DNA of 21,269 bases from JAFGSZ01 sp964492185 (lineage in GTDB: Bacteria; Bacteroidota; Bacteroidia; Bacteroidales; UBA10428). The DNA is taken from the NCBI GenBank assembly GCA_964492185.1, contig CAZBJH010000055.1, forward strand, positions 1-21,269. Reading direction: 5' to 3'. This document shows, one piece after another, positions 15,261-21,269 of the stretch. The translations under genes were made by a program, and so were the position numbers. How positions within the stretch are numbered: the first letter of the stretch is position 1; each line of letters starts with the position of its first letter. The notes under the pieces were generated by a model. The model ran no database searches. It was not told where the DNA came from and saw only the letters and a program-made list of their open reading frames with translations.

Positions 15261-15479
15261 TCACAAAAGGTGCCCCCTGTTTATGACAGCAAAAACTCTG
15301 GTTATCAACTTAAACTTGATTGCATTAATGACAACCTTTTGTTCTTTCCCTTCTTTCGTCTTTCGGATATAGTATAAATGAAGTTCAGGATCATTTTGAA
15401 CAGCAGATCCAGCCCCGTTGCTCAAATTTGCTTTTAACCGTTTATTTGCAAGATGGCTAACAGAACCCTCAGAACCCAC
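15261..15479 (-). pseudogene. C-terminal remnant of an IS110-type transposase
   Basis: About 72 codons on the - strand. HLANKRLKANLSNGAGSAVQ, then NDPELHLYYIRKTKEGKEQK and VVINAIKFKLITRVFAVI, match the conserved C-terminal part of IS110/IS116/IS902 transposases, where a serine-helix region is followed by YY-x-RK-x-x-EGK and INA-x-x-KL-x-x-R-x-FA. The N-terminal RuvC-like DEDD domain and the Ser-containing block are missing. An in-frame stop lies directly before the apparent GTG start. It is a dead fragment. Confidence 0.6.
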
Positions 15480-15637
15480 TCAGAACCCAGCCCGAAAACC
15501 GGGCCTTGCCTTATATGAGGATCGTTGTATGCCATTTTGAGAATTACCAACAATACTAACCTGCCTGTTTAAAATTTATAACCGGTATTTTGCATCTTAT
15601 ATTGCATTTTAATAACTTGTTTCGGGTTTATAATGAA

Positions 15638-15760
15638 TAATTGAGGCTGATATTATTGCCACGGTAATACACTCCACTTTTGAGGAGATAGCCATTCTGA
15701 CAAGCATTGTAATCATCAGAACGGTAATCATACTTTTTAGAGAAAAAGATTAGCAGCTTC
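15638..15760 (-). pseudogene. Possible DDE transposase remnant (IS1182-like)
   Basis: On the - strand a short open stretch reads SKKYDYRSDDYNACQNGYLL then KSGVYYRGN. This resembles the block F-x-YD-x-x-x-D-x-Y-x-C-x-x-G-x-x-L of IS1182-type transposases, in which a cysteine-rich insert follows the first catalytic Asp domain. The frame breaks on both sides. The match is from memory of the family pattern and rests on about 30 residues, so it is tentative. Confidence 0.35.
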
Positions 15761-16045
15761 AAAGCTGGCAAAAATGACCGAAATTCTGATTAAGATACCA
15801 GCATGAATAAATATCTTTGTCGAACTTCGTTTCATAAATAATCTAATACGATGCACAACTATTTACGAAATACAAACGTCCTCAATAAAATTGGATTGAA
15901 AATAATTTATTATTCCCTTCTCCAGTTTCATTTATGATTGCTTGTATTACTTGATATTTGGACATCTCATTACGAGAATTCATGAAGGAATCAGGTCAGG
16001 AACTCAGAATGTTGAAAAAGGAATTTTTTTTGTTACTGAAACACA

Positions 16046-16840
16046 ATGAATAAACTGAGAGTTTACAAAATCGTATTTGAAAGTAACACAAAGGGCGGAA
16101 AGCTTTTCGATGTTTTCCTTCTTTGGGCAATTGGGCTAAGTGTACTTGTTGCTATGTTTGATAGCATTCCCCATCTCTCACCTTTTTTTAAAAGTACCCT
16201 TAATGTTGCCGAATGGTTCTTTACCTTTCTTTTCACAATAGAATACGCTGTGCGAATTTGGATTAGTCTCAAACCCAGCAAATATATTTTCAGCTTTTGG
16301 GGAATAATTGACCTTGTAGCTGTTTTCCCAACCTACCTCAGCCTGCTTTTTTATGGTTACCATTACATCCTTGTTGTACGTATTTTACGTATGCTTAGAA
16401 TTTTTCGAGTGCTGCGCATGGTGCGCTTCAGTAACGAGGGCAACACATTGCTTAGAGCCTTAAAGGCAAGTTCCTATAGAATTAGTATCTTTTTATTTTC
16501 AGTAATATGTATTGTTGTAATATTAGGAACAATGATGTATGTTGTTGAGGGACCCCAAAATGGCTTTACAAGTGTTTTTCAAAGTATTTACTGGGCAATA
16601 ATTACCATTACAACCGTCGGTTATGGCGATATAGTACCCCAAACTGTGTTGGGAAAGTTTATTTCATCGTTTACAATGATTATTGGCTATGCCATAATTG
16701 CCGTTCCAACAGGTATTGTTACAGTTGAGATGTCGAGAGCAACAGGTGGCAGCGCCAAATGCCCGGTGTGCGGGTTCAAAAACAGCGATAGGGCCAACTA
16801 TTGCAATAATTGTGGTGTTGACCTAAAAGAAAATGGATGA
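16046..16840 (+). CDS. Voltage-gated-type K+ channel with C-terminal zinc ribbon
   Basis: The protein has 264 residues and six transmembrane segments. S1 is at about 19-39, S2 at 55-75, S3 at 82-104, S5 at 145-166 and S6 at 205-228. The S4 sensor (111-127) has Arg at 112, 115, 118, 121, 124 and 127, that is at every third position. The pore helix leads to TTVGYGD (189-195), the K+ selectivity filter. After S6 a short cytoplasmic tail carries a zinc ribbon with Cys239, Cys242, Cys253 and Cys256 (CPVC and CNNC). Selective K+ flux across the inner membrane with voltage sensing is well supported by these motifs. The ribbon may aid tetramer assembly or sense metal or redox state; that is inference. 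The gene stands 8 nt before the first codon of a decayed GDPD gene, so the two may once have been one transcript. Confidence 0.92.
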   Translation: MNKLRVYKIVFESNTKGGKLFDVFLLWAIGLSVLVAMFDSIPHLSPFFKSTLNVAEWFFTFLFTIEYAVRIWISLKPSKYIFSFWGIIDLVAVFPTYLSLLFYGYHYILVVRILRMLRIFRVLRMVRFSNEGNTLLRALKASSYRISIFLFSVICIVVILGTMMYVVEGPQNGFTSVFQSIYWAIITITTVGYGDIVPQTVLGKFISSFTMIIGYAIIAVPTGIVTVEMSRATGGSAKCPVCGFKNSDRANYCNNCGVDLKENG

Positions 16841-16847
16841 TTTAATA

Positions 16848-17464
16848 TGAACAAAAATCTTCATTAAAAATTAATCGCTCACAGGGGAGAGTCCTTTATT
16901 GCCCCTGAAAATACACTGGCAGCTATTAATCTGACATGGAAGAATGGGGCGAAAGCAGTGGAGATCGACGTTCAAATAACATTCGACAATGAAATTGTTG
17001 TGATTCATGATAATAACAAAAAAAGAGTTGGCAACGTGAATAAAACAATCCGTAAATCATTGCTTAAAGATTTAAAGAAAGTTGATGTTGGCTTGTTTAA
17101 AGATATAAGTTGGAAAGGAAAGCAAATTCCAACCCTTAGGGAAGTATTACAAACGATTCCTGCTAAGGGTAAACTATTAATTGAAATTAAAAGTGGCATT
17201 GAAATTATTGAACCATTAAGCACATTATTAAAAAGCACTAATGTAACTGATTATCAGATTGAAATTATTTCCTTTAACAGAAAACTGCTGACCGGAATAA
17301 AAAAAATATTACCACAATACAAAATGCTGTGGTTGTTGAATTTAGATCGCTATTTTACGGCTTGGTTGGTATTTAGTAATACCCAAAAAACCATTAACAA
17401 AGTTTTGAGTAGCAAACTTGATAGTGTTAATGTATGGGCTGGAAAAATGCTAAAGAGACCTTAA
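16848..17464 (+). pseudogene. Broken glycerophosphodiester phosphodiesterase (GDPD) gene
   Basis: The homologous reading begins at ATG 16848 as MNKNLH, then meets TAA (16866-16868), then continues in the same frame as KLIAHRGESFIAPENTLAAI. HRGxxxxPENT is the GDPD catalytic start, and EIDVQ and VVIHDNN are the metal-binding and catalytic motifs. A single C-to-T change (CAA to TAA) at codon 7 would explain the stop. The only in-frame start after it is a GTG at 16958, which lies beyond the catalytic HRGE. At the 3' end the frame stops at 17464 after VNVWAGKMLKRP, short of the expected C-terminal DGITTDRP-like block, and runs into the DUF2254 remnant. Both ends are therefore damaged. The protein would have hydrolysed glycerophosphodiesters to glycerol-3-phosphate. 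Confidence 0.7.
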
Positions 17465-17465
17465 T

Positions 17466-17762
17466 GTTTATTATATTGAAGAATGTAATGATAAAAATGG
17501 CAAATACTGTAAAGTGTTACTTGCACTGGCATCTTCTCAGTTGGGCTCACGTTTGGTTAGGAATTTTATGTACGATAAGATTAACCAGGTTGTTCTGGGC
17601 ACATATGTTTCTTCATTTGTGTACTGTCTCATTATGCTAAGTTCGCTCAAGTAACATGAAAGTTTTCATTTTGTACCGACATTTTCAGAAAAACACGATC
17701 TGGAAGACATGAAAGAAAGATTCACCAGTTTAAAAAAAGCGGATAGTATTAACATCAATTAA
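17466..17762 (+). pseudogene. DUF2254-like membrane protein remnant
   Basis: In one frame the sequence reads KVLLALASSQLGSRLVRNFM then YDKINQVVLGTYVSSFVYCL and IMLSSLK before TAA at 17652-17654. It continues in the same frame with HESFHFVPTFS and ends at 17760-17762. The LASSQ-x-x-(P/S)R-x-(L/I)RNFM motif followed by a QxVLGT-x-x-xxFxY helix is the characteristic core of DUF2254 integral membrane proteins, and FVPTFS resembles their FVPSLS segment. Only some 60 of over 400 expected residues remain. A frame shown as a 68-residue protein at 17434-17640 is an out-of-frame shadow of this. Confidence 0.5.
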
Positions 17763-17774
17763 TATTTGCAATTT

Positions 17775-18086
17775 ATGAAAGATCTAAATATTAACGATTT
17801 TATCGTTACAAAACCGGTAAAACTAAATGAAATATCGTCATTATTAGAAACCGGTGAAGAGAAAAAGAAAAAGAAAAAAGCACTTAAAAAAATCGGGAAG
17901 AAGCTTAGCAAACTGCAAAACACCATGTATGCCCACAATCGGTATGGAGTACTTGTATGCTTGCAGGGCATGGACACATCAGGAAAAGACAGTCTGATAA
18001 GAAAAGCGTTCAGTAAGTTTAAGACCCGTTGCAAATTGGGGCAAAAAGGGTTATCTAATAATTTATTATTTTCTAGAAATCCATGA
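17775..18086 (+). pseudogene. 5' fragment of a polyphosphate kinase 2 (PPK2) gene
   Basis: ATG 17775 begins a frame whose N-terminal part ends with KLQNTMYAHNRYGVLVCLQG then MDTSGKDSLIRKAFSKF, the PPK2 opening with its Walker A-like GMDTSGKDS. After about 18020 similarity stops: the expected continuation after FNPRG (the Walker B and lid regions, about 200 residues) is absent, and an unrelated tail follows to TGA 18084-18086. PPK2 enzymes transfer phosphate between polyphosphate and nucleotides. This fragment lacks the other catalytic parts. Its stop codon overlaps the start of the next gene as ATGA. Confidence 0.75.
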
Positions 18087-20281
18087 AGAAAGACAAAAAG
18101 GAAACCAGCAGTGATGTAAGAAAATTTGGAACCTTTGGAGGCGTATTTACACCAAGTGTACTGACAATACTAGGAGTAATACTCTTCCTGCGTTACGATA
18201 CCGTAGTGGGTAATGCTGGCTTATGGGGAGCGTTACTAGTTTTGTTGATAGCAAAGGGGTTTACAACAATTACAACCTTTTCGTTATCATCCATTGCTAC
18301 CAATATGAAGGTAAAAGGCGGGGGTTCTTATTTCCTCATAAGCCGGAGTTTGGGAGTAGAGTTTGGTGGAGTGATTGCCGTTTTCTTTTACATTGCATTG
18401 GCGTTATCTGTTTCTATGTATGTTGTTGGCTTTACTGAGGCGCTGTTTTTGGCAATTCCAAAATTGAACATTCCTTTTACATTGGCAGCAACCATAACCA
18501 ATATTGTCGTATTTACTTTTGTTTACATAGGAGCTGGTTGGACTATCAGGGTACAATATTTTATTTTGGCAATTGTGCTTGCTGCAATAGGGTCGTATTG
18601 TTACGGTGCATGGGGACAAGCATCTGCCGAAATTCTCAGTGAAAATTTACAACCCCGATGGACAGCTGGCCATTCATTAATAACCATTTTTGCGCTATTC
18701 TTTCCAGCTGTTACAGGGATTGAAGCGGGTGTTAACATGTCAGGGGATCTTAAAGCCCCATCCCGATCTATTCCGTTGGGAACATTTTTTGCCATAGGTT
18801 TTACATTTCTGGTTTATGCAGGTATAGCTGTGCTTATGGCAGCAAGCTCAAGCCGTTCATCATTGGTTGGCGAAGGAATGATAATGCAGGAAAAGGCTTG
18901 GTTTGGTCCCCTAGTTTATGCCGGCGTTATAGCTGCCACTCTATCATCGGCTTTAGGCAGTATGATGGGGGCACCTCGTATTCTGCAGGCGTTTGCAAAG
19001 GATAACATATTTAAAAAGTTAAAGTACTTTGCATTGGGAAGCGGTAAATCGAATGAACCTCGAAGGGCCATTGTCATTACTTTTCTTCTTACACAGACGG
19101 GAGTTCTTTTAGGTGATTTGGATACTGTGGCGCCAATAATTACGATGTTTTTTCTTTTAACCTATGGCACCATTAATCTGGCCAGTTTTTACGAAAGTAT
19201 TTCGGCAAACATTAGTTTCAGGCCTACTTTCAGGCTTAATCACTGGTCCATTTCTTTGTTAGGAGCAATTGGAAGCCTCACCATTATGTTTCTCATCAAC
19301 TGGATCTGGGCATCAATTGCCATAATTGTGTCTACAGCACTGTTCCTGGGTATTAAACGTGCAGAATTGATTGTACAATGGGGTGATGTGCTAAGTGGTT
19401 ATGCCTACCGGCGCGCCAGGAATGCTCTATTGGCTCTTGAAAGAGAGAAATATTATCCTAAAAACTGGAGACCTTCAATATTGACTCTTAGCGGCCTTGC
19501 AGGAAGCAGAATGCACTTGGTTAAATATGCCAATTTGCTTTCATCAGGTCGGGGTCTTGTATCACTTGCTCATATTATTGAAGGCGATTTGGAGTCGCTT
19601 AGTAAACGCCGCATGGAAGGCGAAAAGTTAATACGTGGTTTTATCCGCGATGAAGAGCTGACAGCCTTTCCCGTAGTAGTAGTTGACGACAATTTTACTG
19701 ATGGGTTAAAAGCCATACTGCAGTGCCATGGAATTGGCGGATTAAGGCCAAATATATTAATGCTTGGATGGAGTGATGACCCGGACAAAAGAGAAAATCT
19801 ATCAAAGATTATAAGCCTTACATCGAAAATGGATATTAGCTGTTTGATTCTAAGCAGTAAGCAGAAGGAAAGCTGGGAGCACCCTGTGGGCGCCATAAAT
19901 ATTTGGTGGACCGACTCAAAGAACGGTGCTATGATGTTACTAATGGCATACCTTTTAAAAGGGAACCGTGAATGGCGGGACAACCCATTACGGATATTGC
20001 GCCCCGTTGCTCAAAAAGCTGATGTGGAAAATGTAGAGCAGGAGATGAAAGAGATTCTGCAAGGTGGACGAATTGAAGGCGAGATTGTTGTTTTACCCAC
20101 TGATAAGCCACTGGATGCAATAAAAGGAGCCATGCCTCCATCTGCTTTGCTCTTTGTGGGGTTCGAACCTGTAGGTGAGGATAATAGTAATTCCTGGCTG
20201 CCTTTTATGGAACAAATTGTCGATTTACCAGGAGATGTTATTTTAACCTATAATACCAGCAATGTTTCTCTTGAAGATTAA
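18083..20281 (+). CDS. SLC12-like cation-chloride cotransporter homologue (APC superfamily)
   Basis: The protein has 732 residues. Residues about 15-430 form some 12 membrane segments of the amino acid-polyamine-organocation fold. TM1 reads FGGVFTPSVLTILGVILFLR, the signature of the Na-K-Cl/K-Cl cotransporter branch, and VKGGGSYFLISRSLG and FALFFPAVTGIEAGVNMSGD are further conserved segments of that branch. The cytoplasmic C-terminal part (about 460-732) has LTLSGLAGSRMHLVKYANLL and ILMLGWSDDPDKRE, resembling the regulatory domain of SLC12 proteins. It probably moves K+ and/or Na+ with Cl- (or an amino acid) across the inner membrane. The true substrate is not established for bacterial members. 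The start overlaps the stop of the PPK2 fragment (ATGA). It lies near the K+ channel, suggesting an ion-homeostasis cluster. Confidence 0.85.
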   Translation: MKKDKKETSSDVRKFGTFGGVFTPSVLTILGVILFLRYDTVVGNAGLWGALLVLLIAKGFTTITTFSLSSIATNMKVKGGGSYFLISRSLGVEFGGVIAVFFYIALALSVSMYVVGFTEALFLAIPKLNIPFTLAATITNIVVFTFVYIGAGWTIRVQYFILAIVLAAIGSYCYGAWGQASAEILSENLQPRWTAGHSLITIFALFFPAVTGIEAGVNMSGDLKAPSRSIPLGTFFAIGFTFLVYAGIAVLMAASSSRSSLVGEGMIMQEKAWFGPLVYAGVIAATLSSALGSMMGAPRILQAFAKDNIFKKLKYFALGSGKSNEPRRAIVITFLLTQTGVLLGDLDTVAPIITMFFLLTYGTINLASFYESISANISFRPTFRLNHWSISLLGAIGSLTIMFLINWIWASIAIIVSTALFLGIKRAELIVQWGDVLSGYAYRRARNALLALEREKYYPKNWRPSILTLSGLAGSRMHLVKYANLLSSGRGLVSLAHIIEGDLESLSKRRMEGEKLIRGFIRDEELTAFPVVVVDDNFTDGLKAILQCHGIGGLRPNILMLGWSDDPDKRENLSKIISLTSKMDISCLILSSKQKESWEHPVGAINIWWTDSKNGAMMLLMAYLLKGNREWRDNPLRILRPVAQKADVENVEQEMKEILQGGRIEGEIVVLPTDKPLDAIKGAMPPSALLFVGFEPVGEDNSNSWLPFMEQIVDLPGDVILTYNTSNVSLED

Positions 20282-20361
20282 TACGAAATTTTTTTAAATG
20301 CATTTTCTGTCTACTTCTTAATAATCAAATATACAAGACTTAAACCTTGAAAAACGAACCT

Positions 20362-21219
20362 ATGTCATTGAAAGAATTAATACAATATATTTTTCTAGCT
20401 GCGACTATCGTCTTAATAAGTAGTTGTTCGAAATTATTGACTGTAACTCAATTGGATCAAAAAAAAATTTTCACATCGTTAGATGAGGCGCTTGAGTCAC
20501 CGAATGAAGTGTACATATTATACCTGAAAAAATATGCCGATACAATAAATCCAGAAGATTTATTGTCTTTTAAGAATATTCAAGCACTTTATATACTCTC
20601 ACCGATAGATTTAGATACTTTTCCTGATGTGCTAAGTGACTTGGATAATCTTCAATGGATTTCAATAAAGGATAATAATATCTCCTTCATTTCAAAAGAA
20701 ATTTGGTCCTTCAAGCATCTTGAATCGATAGACCTTGCTTTCAATCAGATTACACATTTTCCAATAATAAATAGAAAAAATAAGACATTATGTCATTTAA
20801 ACATAGACAATAACGATATTGAAATCATTCCTCCTGAAATAAAAAGAATTATAAACTTGGAATATTTAGGGCTATCAAATAATAAAGTGAATATTATGCC
20901 AGAAGAAATTGGACAGCTAAAGAGATTAAAGGGTTTAAATTTGGCCAATAACCAATTGGAATCTTTACCCTCTGCAATACTAAATAATAGGAACATTGCA
21001 TCACTTGACCTTTCATTCAATAAATTAGTAAGCTTACCAGATTCTATGTTTTATCTTTCTAATTCACTTCGGTTTTTACGGATTGAAGGAAACAATATTG
21101 CGGCAGATTATGCTTTAAGGCTGAGAGAACAACTACCTAATACAAAAATTTATTATCAAATAGGGGTTAATTGCGTACCAACATACAACTTGCTTAATGG
21201 AAAATATCAGGAAGATTAA
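20362..21219 (+). CDS. Leucine-rich-repeat lipoprotein
   Basis: The protein has 285 residues from ATG 20362, which I prefer to a TTG five codons earlier because it gives a compact lipoprotein signal peptide ending ISSC (Cys22). From about residue 75 onward there are six to seven leucine-rich repeats of about 23 residues, for example LEYLGLSNNKVNIMPEEIG and LKGLNLANNQLESLPSAIL. They follow the LxxLxLxxNxLxxLPxxI pattern of bacterial and plant intracellular-type LRRs. The final part (LPNTKIYYQIGVNC) caps the solenoid. LRRs bind proteins, so a surface or periplasmic adhesion or recognition role is likely, but the partner is unknown. No other domain is present. It is separated from the transporter by 80 nt and no terminator is seen between them. 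Confidence 0.88.
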   Translation: MSLKELIQYIFLAATIVLISSCSKLLTVTQLDQKKIFTSLDEALESPNEVYILYLKKYADTINPEDLLSFKNIQALYILSPIDLDTFPDVLSDLDNLQWISIKDNNISFISKEIWSFKHLESIDLAFNQITHFPIINRKNKTLCHLNIDNNDIEIIPPEIKRIINLEYLGLSNNKVNIMPEEIGQLKRLKGLNLANNQLESLPSAILNNRNIASLDLSFNKLVSLPDSMFYLSNSLRFLRIEGNNIAADYALRLREQLPNTKIYYQIGVNCVPTYNLLNGKYQED

Positions 21220-21269
21220 TTAGACATCAATCTTTTCTCTGAGATAATCAAGGAATTAAAACGTGCCCT

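Larger units (their letters stand above)
15133..16045. other. Gene-poor region with transposase remnants
   Basis: About 900 bp without an intact gene. It holds an IS110-type remnant (15261-15479, - strand), a small hairpin GCCCG-AAAAC-CGGGC at 15490-15504 beside three copies of AGAACCC (15463-15489), and a probable second transposase remnant (about 15638-15760, - strand). From 15770 to 16045 I see only AT-rich sequence that presumably carries the channel gene's promoter; no consensus element was found. Confidence 0.55.

Noticed and set aside
15463..15504. AGAACCC triplet repeat as a CRISPR-like or satellite array
   Set aside because: There are only three 7-base copies with 2-4 nt between them, inside IS debris; no array structure is present.
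17434..17640. 68-codon + frame rich in Leu, Trp and Cys
   Set aside because: It is an out-of-frame reading of the DUF2254 remnant, which has family motifs in the other frame.

Overview
The window looks like a chromosomal segment of a member of the Bacteroidota, probably an environmental Bacteroidales-like lineage. The evidence is AT-rich DNA, several lipoproteins with Cys-terminated signal peptides, a PorT-type outer-membrane barrel, a type IX secretion-like C-terminal module (YPNPF), and promoter elements of the Bacteroidota type (TAnnTTTG, in one place with TTG 20 nt upstream). The genus cannot be told from sequence alone.

Region 1 (about 0.1-4.3 kb) is a cell-envelope run, all on the + strand and tightly spaced: a small lipoprotein with a sorting-domain-like C-terminus, an outer-membrane beta-barrel, an SH3-domain lipoprotein and a class A penicillin-binding protein. 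Region 2 (4.4-7.2 kb) holds a cyclophilin-like protein, a decayed SGNH-hydrolase lipoprotein, a 55-residue exported peptide, a DEDDh exonuclease-GIY-YIG nuclease fusion, and a small lipoprotein on the - strand.

Region 3 (7.5-12.1 kb) is the most coherent unit: mutM, polX and ligA on one strand with gaps of 6 and 3 nt. Together they encode a damaged-base glycosylase/AP lyase, a gap-filling polymerase with a PHP nuclease domain, and an NAD+-dependent ligase. On paper that is a complete short-patch base excision repair pathway in one transcript. A perfect 19-bp palindrome lies about 200 bp upstream. A convergent pair on the - strand follows (12.2-13.8 kb): a P-loop kinase and an aminoglycoside-phosphotransferase-fold protein, families often fused in one polypeptide but here separate and in reversed order.

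Region 4 (13.8-16.0 kb) is accessory DNA. It has a strong-looking promoter with no gene after it, a C-terminal remnant of an IS91-type transposase, a MazE/MazF-type toxin-antitoxin pair, an IS110-type transposase remnant and a probable third, DDE-type, transposase remnant. Region 5 (16.0-21.2 kb) has an intact voltage-gated-type K+ channel with a C-terminal zinc ribbon. After it come three decayed genes in a row (GDPD with an in-frame stop, DUF2254-like membrane protein, PPK2), then an intact SLC12-like cation-chloride cotransporter homologue and a leucine-rich-repeat lipoprotein. No rRNA, tRNA, CRISPR array or phage module was recognised.
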